DNA from: Desmonostoc muscorum LEGE 12446 | GTDB lineage: Bacteria > Cyanobacteriota > Cyanobacteriia > Cyanobacteriales > Nostocaceae | Assembly: GCF_015207005.2 (NCBI RefSeq) | Contig: NZ_JADEXS020000001.1 | Coordinates: 2,480,001 to 2,544,000, forward strand | DNA length: 64,000 bases | Direction: 5' to 3' | Part shown: positions 24,523 through 33,769 of the stretch, in pieces | Numbering within the stretch: the stretch's first letter is position 1 | How the letters are laid out: every line of letters starts with the position of its first letter | Position numbers and translations under genes: made by a program | The notes under the pieces: generated by a model | What the model saw: only the letters and a program-made list of their open reading frames with translations | What the model was told of the DNA's origin: nothing | Database searches by the model: none

Positions 24523-25002
24523 TTATTTCACTTGGTTTTATGTAATTTGGTAATTCTTGTTAGCATGACATCCTAGTGTTAGAAATCATGTTTCATAAAG
24601 CGGTTGAATAGCGTATAATTTGTATAATACCAGCTAAAAAAAGTTAAATAAATAATCTAGCCAATGTGATTGTCGCTCAGCAGCCAAAGATTCCCCTAGC
24701 CCCTCCCCCCTGGAAGTGGGAAATAAGGCAAACGGATCAATTTTTTCTGAAGGTAGAGATGATTTTTATCACAAGGGCGATCGCTCATAATACCAATTCA
24801 ATTAATGATTGCAACACATCCTTGGGTGAAGTGAAGACGCGATTCATCGCGTCTCTACAAAAAACAAACAATCAATTATTTATAGAGACGGCGATTTATC
24901 GCGTCTCTTGCTTTTTGGGAAGGGTTTTTGAGATTTTGGTGGTGGGTTTTATCCACCACTAGAATTTTTTGATTTAGCACCCAGTACCCAATCCCCTTGA
25001 CT
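24523..25002. other. Intergenic region with inverted GACGCGAT motifs
   Basis: Between the fasciclin pseudogene start and the end of the secreted-protein gene. It holds an inverted pair of GAGACGCGAT-type motifs at 24835-24909, internal sequence of the AATACGG MITE family without its ends. No gene is seen. Confidence 0.6.
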
Positions 25003-25611
25003 TCACTTTTTCAAAACTATCTGAAAGGAATTTAAATATCCCGTAATAGTTTTAGCTAATGTCTTTTGCTGTTTTTTCGTCGTTATTGCCATTACTTGAT
25101 ATAATCTGCCTTGGGCAACATACATTCTACTTTTAGTGATTTTTCCTCCAGAATTGATATACTCAATTTCTTTGCCGGGATGATTATTTGAACTCCGAAT
25201 GTTTCGTTGACTAATTAAATTACTTTGCGTAGTTTTCAGAGCCATATCCCGCGCATTATTAAGTACAGCTTGGGGGTCTGTCATTTCTCCATAGCTGTAA
25301 GGAAAATCATTGTAAGTAACGATATATGCTACTTCTTGTTTTGGTGGTTGAGCGACAAAAATTTCTAAGTTAATTTCCCCCATGTAAGTTTTTTGGAATT
25401 GGGTTTCTCTGTTGGGTCTTCCTGGCATCAAAATACTAAAGCGCCCATCTGGAGCAGTGAATAATTTCCATTGTGGTTGCACAGGTTGAGAAACAGTTGG
25501 TTTGGGTTTGACAATGGCCGCCTGAGGTTTGGGTTGACGCGCTTGGACTAAAACAGATCCACCACAGACAAAAGTAAGGGCTATTAATGGCAACAGACTT
25601 TTAACTGTCAT
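25003..25611 (-). CDS. Secreted hypothetical protein
   Basis: 202 residues from ATG 25611 (a GTG ten codons upstream also opens the frame; AAGG precedes the ATG). A signal peptide is clear: MTVKSLLPLIALTFVCGG, with cleavage probably after VQA. A Pro/Lys/Gln-rich linker follows, then a globular domain beginning WKLFTAPDGRFSILMPGRP. It continues with YIVTYNDFPYSYGE and KEIEYINSGGKITKSRMYVAQGRLYQVMAI, reminiscent of PsbP/DcrB-like secreted folds. It lies 16 bases downstream of glucokinase on the same strand. Function unknown. Confidence 0.7.
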   Translation of the reverse strand: MTVKSLLPLIALTFVCGGSVLVQARQPKPQAAIVKPKPTVSQPVQPQWKLFTAPDGRFSILMPGRPNRETQFQKTYMGEINLEIFVAQPPKQEVAYIVTYNDFPYSYGEMTDPQAVLNNARDMALKTTQSNLISQRNIRSSNNHPGKEIEYINSGGKITKSRMYVAQGRLYQVMAITTKKQQKTLAKTITGYLNSFQIVLKK

Positions 25612-25656
25612 ATTTTTTGCCTTTTGAGATGCTAATCTCACTGATGATGCCAGCTG

Positions 25657-26682
25657 TTATAACCTAGCAGCACATAAAGCAGCACCTATTAGCCCGACTT
25701 GGGAGTTGAGAATAATATACACGGGTATTTCTTCGAGGAGCGATCGCATCCTACCCTTTTGGGTGAAGTTCAATAAGAAATCGCTGTTTTGAATTAATGG
25801 CAGAATTTTGGGCGCAATTCCACCAGCGATGTACAAGCCACCGTAAGGTAGGAGTTTGAGGGCGAGATTCCCGGCTTCTGCACCATAAGCGTCTATGAAT
25901 AATTGCAAGGTTTGTTCGGAGAGGCGATCGCGTTTTTGGAGTGCGGCTGTACCAATGGCAGCACCAGGATCGACGCTTTTCTCTTCCTGTCCGGCTTCTT
26001 GTTCCCAAGTTCTGACGATTTGGGCGATGTCTGGTGATTCAGTAGCAAATTTGCGATCGCGCAAAAATTGGTAAATTGCCACAACTCCCATTCCTGAAAC
26101 CACCCGTTCCACAGAAATGCGCTGGATATCATGTTTACCCAGCAGGTATTTCAACAATTGAAACTCGATTTCGTTACGGGGAGCAAAATCAGCGTGTCCG
26201 CCTTCTGAGGGAAAGACTTGATAGTAATTTCCCGTTTTAATTAAAAATCCTTGCCCTAAGCCGGTACCAGCGCCAATAATGGCAACGGGGGCTTCTGGTT
26301 GAGATTTACCAGGTTGTAACGTGTGCAAATCTTGTTTTTGTAAACCAAAAATCCCATAGCCGACGGCGGCGAAGTCGTTAATCAAAGAAATGTACGGGAT
26401 ACCCAACTCAAGTTGTAGACGTTCGGTATCCAGGAACCAGACTAAATTTGTCAGCTTAGCAGTATTTTTGACAATGGGACCGGCGATCGCAAAACAAGCT
26501 TTATCTGGTAATGGTGTGTTAGCTTTAGCCAAAAACCGTTGCACTATGGGTACTAAATCCGGAAAATCTGCACTGTGGTAACTTTCCTGATAAATAGTGT
26601 GTAAGCTTTGCGAATCGGATGTTTCAACCAATCGCAGAATAGTTTTCGTACCGCCGATATCTCCCGCAAGTAACAAAGTCAT
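25657..26682 (-). CDS. glk: Glucokinase
   Basis: 341 residues of the Glk (PF02685) family, which phosphorylates glucose to glucose-6-phosphate with ATP. Diagnostic parts: the N-terminal phosphate loop LLAGDIGGTKTILRLV; FAIAGPIV; the sugar-binding LINDFAAVGYG; the second phosphate region VAIIGAGTGLGQGFL; the FPSEGGHADFAP loop; and LYIAGGIAPKILPL near the end. It is cytosolic. The secreted hypothetical gene follows by 16 bases and the histidine phosphatase gene lies upstream on the same strand, so a small operon is possible. Confidence 0.93.
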   Translation of the reverse strand: MTLLLAGDIGGTKTILRLVETSDSQSLHTIYQESYHSADFPDLVPIVQRFLAKANTPLPDKACFAIAGPIVKNTAKLTNLVWFLDTERLQLELGIPYISLINDFAAVGYGIFGLQKQDLHTLQPGKSQPEAPVAIIGAGTGLGQGFLIKTGNYYQVFPSEGGHADFAPRNEIEFQLLKYLLGKHDIQRISVERVVSGMGVVAIYQFLRDRKFATESPDIAQIVRTWEQEAGQEEKSVDPGAAIGTAALQKRDRLSEQTLQLFIDAYGAEAGNLALKLLPYGGLYIAGGIAPKILPLIQNSDFLLNFTQKGRMRSLLEEIPVYIILNSQVGLIGAALCAARL

Positions 26683-26766
26683 AGAATTTATTGGGGAATT
26701 AATTCTTTTTTTTGGAGGATATACCCAACATAGCGAAAGGTGCGATCGTAAATCCTGATGAAGGAT

Positions 26767-27414
26767 TTAAGCGAATCGAATAACTTCTTCTATGTGAGTT
26801 AAATGGGAAGTATCTCCCTTTAGTTCTAATAACCATTCTGGTTCCTGACGCACCACTTTTACCAAAGAACATAAAGAAGCTTTGACTTCGGTTTTGGCAA
26901 TTTCCCCCACCAACCCCATTGCTGCGCCCAACACAGATGCACCATGCGCTACTAGCAGAATATCCTGTGGGAAGAATTCATTGGCTAGACATCTAGCAGT
27001 TTGTCCAGAACGTTCTCGTACTTTTTCGTGAGTTTCAGGATAATTGACGCCGATGCGCGGAGTGTAGCCAATATCAATTCTCTGGAATAATTCTGCTAAG
27101 GCTGGAGTTGAGAGTCTTTCAGGTTCTTCTGTCATCCAAGCTGGATTTAGCCATTCACTCAAACCTGTTTCGAGTTTGATTGGTAAGTTGAGAACTTCTG
27201 CAACTGCGTTTGCTGTTTGTACGGTTCGCAAGAAGGGAGAAGCAAAAATATGGGCAATCTTTTCTCCTTTTAAGCGCTTTGCTAACTGTTGGGCTTGAAC
27301 CATACCATCATCAGACAAAGGTGGATCGTAGCGTCTTTCGGCGGTGAGAAACCAATCAGGGTTTACGAAGTCGAGGCGGTTGGCGTGTCTTGCAATCCAG
27401 ACTATTTGACTCAT
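26767..27414 (-). CDS. Histidine phosphatase superfamily protein
   Basis: 215 residues of the phosphoglycerate-mutase-like superfamily. The catalytic region is IVWIARHANRLDF, with RHA instead of the commoner RHG. The second Arg is in FASPFLRTVQTA, the acid residue in LSEWL, and the second His in LLVAHGASVLGAA. The RHA variant and the size resemble the branch containing fungal/plant UBASH3-like and other phosphatases of uncertain substrate. It lies upstream of glucokinase with 84 bases between. Substrate unknown. Confidence 0.85.
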   Translation of the reverse strand: MSQIVWIARHANRLDFVNPDWFLTAERRYDPPLSDDGMVQAQQLAKRLKGEKIAHIFASPFLRTVQTANAVAEVLNLPIKLETGLSEWLNPAWMTEEPERLSTPALAELFQRIDIGYTPRIGVNYPETHEKVRERSGQTARCLANEFFPQDILLVAHGASVLGAAMGLVGEIAKTEVKASLCSLVKVVRQEPEWLLELKGDTSHLTHIEEVIRFA

Positions 27415-27529
27415 GGGTTTAAATATTTTGCCGAATGGAATTCGCCGCTAAACAAATATAGATATCTGCAAGCAGGGCTGCAAATATTAATATATGACAA
27501 AACTTGTAATAATTTGTAATAATATTACC

Positions 27530-28716
27530 TATAAAAATCCTATTTGATTTTTGAAAAAGATTACGAGATAATACGGATGGATTGACAAGTGTAAGAGCAG
27601 ACAATAATAAACCAGCATCTACAATCGGCAATACTAGCTGGAGGAGTGGCAACTCCGATGCCTTCGGCGAGCTTCGCTAACGCTCAGTTACAAGATTTCA
27701 TAGCAGCTTGTCGTGATGCCCGTGATCTTGAAAAGCTTTGGCAGTTAAATTGATTTACCAAGATTACTTGTACGAAGAAATCCAAGCTATTCTAGATGTG
27801 TCTTTAGGCTCGATAACAGGCTGGAAACAAGCCTACGAGCACGATGGAATTAATGGACTGTGCTTGAACTACAAAGGCAGAAAAAGCTACCTGAGTGCTC
27901 AACAGCGAGAAGAAGTGTTGAGTTGGCTGCAAACCAAGAACTGCTGGGAACTGGGTGAACTGGAGTACAAATTAGCTTTTGAGTACGACGTAGTTTATGA
28001 TTCAAAACAAAGTTACTACGACTTATTTGATGCCGCTGACATCAGTTGGAAGAAAACCACAAAGCTGAATCCCAAAGCCGACGAGAATGCTGTTGCAGCA
28101 AAAAAAAAGAGATTGAGACATTGCTGGCACATCACCGAGAGGAAATCGAAACAGGAAAGTTGAGAGTACTGCTAATTGATGAATGCCATTTAATGTGGGG
28201 AGATTTAAGTGGTTGCGTATGGGGAAAAAGTGACCAAGAAATAGCAGTCCCAGTTGTTAATGAACGAGATAAGCAGACATACTATGGGGCAATTGACTAT
28301 CTGCAAGGAAAATTAGTTCTCAAAGCTTATGATGCGGGAAATTCAAAAAATACTATTGATTACCTACAATATCTGCTAGCTGACTCTCCCGATCAGCAAT
28401 TACTAATTTTTTGGGATGGCGCTAGTTACCACCGTTCTAAAGAAGTTCGAGGTTTTTTGTCCGAGGTAAATCTTGGGTTGTCATCTGAACAATGGAAAAT
28501 ACATTGCGAACGCTAAAGCTCCCAATTGCCCAGTACAAAATCCCATTGAAGATATTTGGTTGCAGGCTAAAACATCGGTTCGACGTTTTTGTGCTTTGGT
28601 TCCTTCGTTCTCTCATTTAAAGTGGATGTTTGAATGGTTTATCTGACACACTACCTTTGATTTCGCTACTCTCCAGATGTACGGAGTTTTTTCAAAAATA
28701 AAATAGGAGTCCTATA
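27530..28716 (+). mobile_element. Degenerate IS630-family insertion sequence
   Basis: Imperfect terminal inverted repeats: left TATAAAAATCCTATTTGATT, right (reverse complement) TATAGGACTCCTATTTTATT, both ending in the TA expected for IS630/Tc1-type elements. The enclosed transposase is frameshifted more than once, so this copy cannot move by itself. The right end touches the start of the exonuclease gene. Confidence 0.75.
27658..28646 (+). pseudogene. IS630-family transposase, frameshifted
   Basis: Reading across frames gives a full IS630-type transposase. The N-terminal part (MPSASFANAQLQDFIAACRDARDLEK) shifts frame near 27735. It continues with the helix-turn-helix AVKLIYQDYLYEEIQAILDV, then meets a run of nine A at 28100-28108 where a -1 slip is needed. 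In other IS630 members that slip is programmed. The DDE catalytic core follows, with LLIDECHLMWGDLSGCVWG and LLIFWDGASYHRSKEV. Another shift near 28505 leads to APNCPVQNPIEDIWLQAKT with the final catalytic Glu. At least two of the three shifts look like true damage. Confidence 0.85.
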
Positions 28717-28722
28717 CCTGAT

Positions 28723-29316
28723 ATGAAAACTAAAAGATCCCACTATTATTTGATAGTTGATTTGGAGGCTACATGCTGTGACAGTGGCACTGTTCCCCGT
28801 CATCAAATGGAAATCATCGAAATCGGTGCAGTGATGCTCAATCGAGCAACTTGGGAAATTGATTCAGAGTTTCAGCAATTTATCCAACCTGTTAGACATC
28901 CACATCTGACAGTTTTTTGCACAGAATTGACTAGTATTCGCCAGCAAGATGTTGATGAAGCACCAAAATTTCTAGAGGCGATTTCTCGCTTTAAAGAATG
29001 GATTGATTTATTTCCCAATCATATTTTTTGTTCTTGGGGTAATTACGATAAAAAGCAATTTATTCAAGATTGCGCCTTTCATAATTTTCCTTATCCTTTT
29101 AGTTCAGAACACATAAACATCAAAGAGGAATTTTCCGAATACCTTGGCGTGTCTAAAAAATTTGGTATGGCACAAGCTCTCAATGAGTTGGGGATAGAAT
29201 TGAAAGGCACACATCATCGTGGCATTGATGATGCCCGTAACATTGCATCAATCTACAGACATATGGGGACTGGGGACTGGGGATTGGGGACTGGGAATAA
29301 GGAGCCAAAGGGATGA
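28723..29316 (+). CDS. DEDDh 3'-5' exonuclease (KapD/ERI-1-like)
   Basis: Exonuclease of the DEDDh superfamily. Exo I is LIVDLEATCCD (DxE), Exo II is in FCSWGNYDKKQF, and Exo III is HHRGIDDARNIASIY with the catalytic His and Asp. The ERI-1/KapD branch trims RNA 3' ends; the substrate here is unknown. Start ATG 28723 lies six bases after the end of the IS630 remnant, so its native promoter may have been displaced. The last 16 residues (MGTGDWGLGTGNKEPKG) are encoded by GGGGACT STRR repeats. The ancestral C-terminus appears to have been replaced by an intruding repeat tract. Confidence 0.85.
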   Translation: MKTKRSHYYLIVDLEATCCDSGTVPRHQMEIIEIGAVMLNRATWEIDSEFQQFIQPVRHPHLTVFCTELTSIRQQDVDEAPKFLEAISRFKEWIDLFPNHIFCSWGNYDKKQFIQDCAFHNFPYPFSSEHINIKEEFSEYLGVSKKFGMAQALNELGIELKGTHHRGIDDARNIASIYRHMGTGDWGLGTGNKEPKG

Positions 29317-29678
29317 GGGGTAAGGGGGAATATCCAATCCCCAATCCCCATAGGTGTCAACTTAACGTGAAATCCTTGTCAAGACGCGATATTGAGTTCA
29401 TTCACTTACCATTACTCACCGCGTCACCCCTCCCCTTACCAAGGGGAGGGGTTGGGGGTCTCACAAGTGTAGGTTTTTCACATTCAGTCTGAAAAAGCCC
29501 ATTTTTTCGTTCCGAAATCTTTCCCCGCGTCTCCCCGTCTTTGCGTCGATCAAAACGCGAAATCTAAAAAACCTACACCTGTCAGGGGTTGGGGGTGGGG
29601 TAAAGCGTATGTGGAACAATTGTTTGAGCGGAAGTTGACACCAATATCCAATCCCCAGTCCCCAATCCCCAATCCCTT
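29317..29678. other. Intergenic region with nested mobile repeats
   Basis: An outer element at 29353-29642 has ends GGTGTCAACTT and AAGTTGACACC. Inside it is a 124-bp inner element at 29460-29583 with ends TCACAAGTGTAGGTTTTT and AAAAAACCTACACCTGTC. The inner element is flanked by the 13-bp direct repeat AGGGGTTGGGGGT (29447-29459 and 29584-29596). STRR tracts lie on both outer sides. No gene. Confidence 0.8.
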
Positions 29679-30611
29679 TTAGAGACTGCTAATTGCTTCT
29701 GCAACTAACTTGGAAACAAAGGGCAAAATTTCACGATTCTTAGCCTGGGCTTTGCCTTCAGTAAATACTACTAAAAGGTAGGGGCGCTGGTTTGGTAACT
29801 CAATATACGCGGCATCATGGCGAACTTGGCTTGTCCAACCGGCCTTTGACCAAATTTGGGCATCTTTAGTCAGTCCACCGCCCAAAAAACCTGTTACTTG
29901 ATCTTCCTCGAAATAAGTGGGCAAATCTTGGAGATTGCGTTTGAGTAAAGCCATCATCGCTTGCGATCGCGCACTTGAAACTGCGACTCCACCGATAATA
30001 CTATGCAGTAGTCTGGCGATCGCATTTGTGGTCAACATATTACGATTGTCCAGTAACTCTCCCACAAACGCCCGCTCCCGTCCATAGGGACCATCACCCC
30101 AAGTTTTTTGACAGACGTTAATCGTCTCCATTTCTTCCCATCCCAAGGATTGGTAATAGCGGTTAACGATATTACGCTGATATTTCCAGGTTTCAAATGG
30201 GGCTGCTGGTAGTTCTGGGCCTGAGGTGGTGCCACTGAGAATGTCCACAACCAAGCTGGTAGCATCATTACTAGAGTCTACAATCATATCCCGCAAGGCT
30301 CGCTCCAACTCCTTAGAAGTTTGGCTCATGCCTTTTTCCAGCCATTCATTTACTGCTACCAAGTAAAATAATTTGACTACACTTGCAGGATAAATCCGTT
30401 CAACACCGCGATAATTAAAACCCCGAACTGGGTGATTCCAAAAAGCGTTGGGAGTCAGGGCACCGCCAGTATTTACCGGCACAGGTGGATCGTAAACAAC
30501 CCAAGTCAAGGCAATTTGATTGCGGGCTAAGGAGGGAAATGCTGCCCAAGTTGCATCTAAAATGCCTAACCCAAGATTTTCGAGTTGTTCGTCTTTATTA
30601 AAAAAAATCAT
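29679..30611 (-). CDS. Serine hydrolase, class A beta-lactamase fold
   Basis: 310 residues of the beta-lactamase2/penicillin-binding fold. The SxxK motif is S77-V-V-K80 in YPASVVKLFYL. The SxN-like motif is in DSSNDATSLVVD (about 112-123) and the KTG-like motif is KAG in IWSKAGWTSQVRHDAAY. No signal peptide is visible, so unlike secreted beta-lactamases it is probably cytosolic. It could be an esterase or a D,D-peptidase-like enzyme rather than a resistance determinant. It is divergent, with nine bases between starts, from the NlpC/P60 endopeptidase gene. That suggests a shared role in cell-wall peptide recycling, by inference. Confidence 0.82.
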   Translation of the reverse strand: MIFFNKDEQLENLGLGILDATWAAFPSLARNQIALTWVVYDPPVPVNTGGALTPNAFWNHPVRGFNYRGVERIYPASVVKLFYLVAVNEWLEKGMSQTSKELERALRDMIVDSSNDATSLVVDILSGTTSGPELPAAPFETWKYQRNIVNRYYQSLGWEEMETINVCQKTWGDGPYGRERAFVGELLDNRNMLTTNAIARLLHSIIGGVAVSSARSQAMMALLKRNLQDLPTYFEEDQVTGFLGGGLTKDAQIWSKAGWTSQVRHDAAYIELPNQRPYLLVVFTEGKAQAKNREILPFVSKLVAEAISSL

Positions 30612-30620
30612 TCTTGAATA

Positions 30621-31325
30621 ATGTCCTTTAATCTAAAATCCCAAATCCAAAATCTAAAATCAGGAGAGTATCAGTGTCTAGCTGACTTGAACTTATACGA
30701 TTCTCCTGAGTGTACCCGCTTAGCAACTCAAGCCGCATCTGGGCGACATTTATGGGTAACATCAAATCATCAGAATTCGGCGGTTGAGGTGTATTTGCGT
30801 GAAGATGACTATCCGGGATGGGTATCTTTTTCAGATTTGGGTGTATTACAACCTGCTACTGTACTTTATCAGGCTGCAACATTTTCTGAATCTGAAATTC
30901 AAAAACTGCTCGCAGAGGTTATCGATTTTACCCAAAAAGCGATGCAACAATCAAATTATTACCTTTGGGGTGGTACCGTAGCGCCAAATTATGATTGTTC
31001 GGGGTTAATGCAAGCGGCGTTTGCTTCGGTGGGTGTTTGGTTACCGAGAGATGCTTATCAACAGGAAGGATTTACTCAACCAATTACCATTGCAGAATTA
31101 GCAGCTGGGGATCTGGTATTTTTTGGAACTAGTCAAAAAGCAACCCATGTGGGGCTTTATTTGGCGGATGGTTATTACATTCATAGTTCTGGGAAGGAAC
31201 AGGGACGCAATGGAATTGGGATTGATATTCTTTCGGAACAGGGGGATGCTGTTAGTCAGTCGTACTATCAGCAGCTGCGAGGTGCTGGTAGAGTTTTTAA
31301 AAGTTACGAACCACAGAGACGCTGA
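30621..31325 (+). CDS. NlpC/P60 gamma-D-glutamyl-diamino acid endopeptidase
   Basis: 234 residues: an N-terminal bacterial SH3 domain (about 15-80, YQCLADLNLYDSPECTRLATQ) and a C-terminal NlpC/P60 cysteine peptidase. The catalytic triad is Cys126 (YDCSGLMQAAF), His176 (THVGLYL) and His188 (YYIHSSG). Length, domain order and residue numbers agree with the structurally characterised enzymes of Nostoc punctiforme and Anabaena variabilis. Those cleave the gamma-D-Glu-diaminopimelate bond of free murein peptides in cell-wall recycling. No signal peptide is visible, consistent with cytosolic recycling. The C-terminal EPQRR is encoded by a common intergenic repeat (CACAGAGACGC). Confidence 0.92.
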   Translation: MSFNLKSQIQNLKSGEYQCLADLNLYDSPECTRLATQAASGRHLWVTSNHQNSAVEVYLREDDYPGWVSFSDLGVLQPATVLYQAATFSESEIQKLLAEVIDFTQKAMQQSNYYLWGGTVAPNYDCSGLMQAAFASVGVWLPRDAYQQEGFTQPITIAELAAGDLVFFGTSQKATHVGLYLADGYYIHSSGKEQGRNGIGIDILSEQGDAVSQSYYQQLRGAGRVFKSYEPQRR

Positions 31326-31339
31326 GGACACAGAGGAAT

Positions 31340-32344
31340 ATGGGGAGTGGGTTGGTTTATGAAGGGTTGAATGGGGCGATTTCGGCAATTGTCCCAGATG
31401 TTTCGGTGGTGGTGCCGATACATAATGAAGTGGAAAGTTTACCGTTTTTATTAGAGGCGATCGCATCTACATTATCTTCTAGTCAGATAAGTTATGAAAT
31501 CATTTGTGTAGACGATGGTTCTACGGATGGTTCCGGGAAATTTCTCAAGGAAGAAGCGCAAACCCGTTCTGATTTAAAGGCGGTGATTTTGCGTCGCAAC
31601 TACGGCCAAACTGCGGCTATGGCTGCTGGATTTCATTATGCACTAGGTAAAGCGATCGTTTCTTTGGATGCTGACTTGCAAAATGACCCAGCTGATATTC
31701 CGATGTTATTGGCTAAGCTGGATGAAGGTTACGATTTGGTGAGTGGTTGGCGACAAAAACGCCAAGATGGTGCGGTAAATCGCTTACTTCCTTCTAAAAT
31801 TGCTAACTGGCTAATTCGCAGCACCACTAGCGTGAATATTCATGACTATGGTTGTTCGCTCAAAGCTTATCGTGCAGAACTCTTAGCAGATATGAACCTC
31901 TACGGGGAATTACATCGGTTTTTACCTGCTTTGGCATATATTGAAGGAGCGAGAATTACTGAAATGCCCGTGCGTCATCACGCCCGCCGCTTTGGTAGCA
32001 GTAAGTATGGAATTTGGCGAACTTTTCGGGTGTTGATGGATTTGTTAACCATTTTGTTTATGAAAAAGTTCCTCACACGCCCGATGCATGTTTTTGGGCT
32101 GTTGGGCTTGATTTCAATGGTTTCGGGGACGGTAATCGGCATTTATTTGACGTTCATCAAATTAGCTTTCGGTGAGATGATTGGCAATCGCCCTTTACTG
32201 ATTTTGGCAGTTCTGTTGCTTGTAACTGGAGTGCAGTTGTTTTGCTTTGGCCTTTTAGCAGAATTGCTCATGCGTACATATCATGAATCCCAAGGACGGC
32301 CTATCTATCGCGTGCGAGAGGTGGTAGCAAAAAAGGTTAACTAA
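31340..32344 (+). CDS. GT2 glycosyltransferase with C-terminal membrane helices
   Basis: 334 residues of the DPM1/GtrB/ArnC type, which uses a nucleotide sugar to glycosylate polyprenyl phosphate. The N-terminal GT-A domain shows VSVVVPIHNEVESLPFLL, ICVDDGSTDGSG (first Asp motif), IVSLDADLQNDP (DxD) and ARRFGSSKYG. Two membrane helices lie at about 253-275 (VFGLLGLISMVSGTVIGIYL) and 290-315. It starts 14 bases after the NlpC/P60 gene and is probably co-transcribed. Acceptor and sugar cannot be read from the sequence. Confidence 0.88.
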   Translation: MGSGLVYEGLNGAISAIVPDVSVVVPIHNEVESLPFLLEAIASTLSSSQISYEIICVDDGSTDGSGKFLKEEAQTRSDLKAVILRRNYGQTAAMAAGFHYALGKAIVSLDADLQNDPADIPMLLAKLDEGYDLVSGWRQKRQDGAVNRLLPSKIANWLIRSTTSVNIHDYGCSLKAYRAELLADMNLYGELHRFLPALAYIEGARITEMPVRHHARRFGSSKYGIWRTFRVLMDLLTILFMKKFLTRPMHVFGLLGLISMVSGTVIGIYLTFIKLAFGEMIGNRPLLILAVLLLVTGVQLFCFGLLAELLMRTYHESQGRPIYRVREVVAKKVN

Positions 32345-32490
32345 CGTAACAATAGTAATGGTTTGTCATTAGTCATTGGTCATTGGTCATTAGTAAATAG
32401 TTAAGAGTAAATATTGGTTGACTCTAAACAAAAGACTAAGGAAAAATGACAAATGACAAATAACAAAAAACTCATTAAATTGCATCTACC

Positions 32491-33717
32491 TTGAAACTAT
32501 TTAATACCTTTGACACCGAACTGCGGTACAACCTGCTGATTTTATTTACAGCAGGTTTATTATTCTGGTCGAGCTTGACTTCGCTCTTACCAACTCTACC
32601 GCTTTATTTTGAGTATGTGGGCGCAACTAAGCAAGAAATCGGGATTGTAGCGGGCAGTTTTGCCGTTGGTTTATTGCTAACTCGGCCGATGCTGGGACGA
32701 TTAGCTGATGAACGTGGTCGAAAATTTGTCTTGTTGATTGGTACGATAGTAGCTGCGATCGCACCTTTTGGTTATTTGGCAACTCAATCCATTGGGCTAT
32801 TGATCTTGGTGCGGATTTTTCACGGTGTTAGCATTGCCGCTTTTACCACTGGCTACAGTGCGTTAGTTGCAGATTTAGCTCCACCGGAAAAACGTGGTGA
32901 AATCATTGGTTACATGACTCTAGCAACTCCCATTGGTTTAGCAATTGGCCCTGCCTTGGGAAGCTATTTAGAAGCTACAACTGGTTACGGGGTGTTGTTT
33001 CTATTTGCTGCTGAGTTGGGTTTTGTCGCTCTCTTGGCAATTGTACAAGTCACGAATCCACCAATACAGACAACAGAGCAAACTCAAGACAATAATCAGA
33101 AGTTTTGGCAAATTCTCAGTAGTCCACGGGTGAGAGTTCCGACTTTAATAATGTTGCTGGTTGGTTTATCTGCGGGTACTGTACATACTTTTGTGTCGTT
33201 GTTCATCAAATCAACTCAGATAGATTTTAATGGTGGGTTATTTTTTACAGTTGGGGCAATTGCTAGTTTTAGTATCAGGGTATTGGCTGGTAAGGCCAGC
33301 GATCGCCTCGGTCGTGGTTTGTTTATCACCATTGGTATAATTTGTTATACTCTGGCGTTGATACTGCTGTGGCAGGCTCAGAGTGTAAGTAGTTTTTTAC
33401 TGGCGGCGATTTTTGAAGGTGCTGGTGGTGGTACAGTTATACCGATGACTGTGACGATGATGGCAGACCGATCGCTCCCACAAGAACGGGGGCGAGTTTT
33501 TGCTATCTGCGTAACTGGGTTTGACCTGGGAATTGCGATCGCTGCTCCTCTTTTGGGTTCCATTGCAGAAGTTGTAGGCTATCGCAATATGTTTGGCTAT
33601 GGTGCTGTGATAACTTCTCTGGCACTTGTGATTTTCTTCACCAAGTCCAGCAAAGATATCTCTAATTCCTTGCGCTTTGCACTAGGTCGCGCTCCAGATA
33701 CATACGCTTTAAAGTAA
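32491..33717 (+). CDS. MFS transporter
   Basis: 408-residue major facilitator with twelve predicted membrane helices. The loop 2-3 signature is GRLADERGRKFVLL and the equivalent in the second half is GKASDRLGRGLFI. The start is TTG at 32491; no better ATG exists near the first helix (LLILFTAGLLFWSSLTSLL). It resembles drug or metabolite efflux carriers of the DHA1 group. It follows a short gap with interspersed repeats after the GT2 gene. Substrate unknown. Confidence 0.87.
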   Translation: MKLFNTFDTELRYNLLILFTAGLLFWSSLTSLLPTLPLYFEYVGATKQEIGIVAGSFAVGLLLTRPMLGRLADERGRKFVLLIGTIVAAIAPFGYLATQSIGLLILVRIFHGVSIAAFTTGYSALVADLAPPEKRGEIIGYMTLATPIGLAIGPALGSYLEATTGYGVLFLFAAELGFVALLAIVQVTNPPIQTTEQTQDNNQKFWQILSSPRVRVPTLIMLLVGLSAGTVHTFVSLFIKSTQIDFNGGLFFTVGAIASFSIRVLAGKASDRLGRGLFITIGIICYTLALILLWQAQSVSSFLLAAIFEGAGGGTVIPMTVTMMADRSLPQERGRVFAICVTGFDLGIAIAAPLLGSIAEVVGYRNMFGYGAVITSLALVIFFTKSSKDISNSLRFALGRAPDTYALK

Positions 33718-33769
33718 GTTAGAAGTTAACAGCTAGGAGCTTAATTCCTAACTGCTAACTTCAAAAAAC

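Noticed and set aside
26390..26581. Plus-strand frame within glucokinase, and many similar antisense frames
   Set aside because: Shadows of clearly coding DNA on the other strand.
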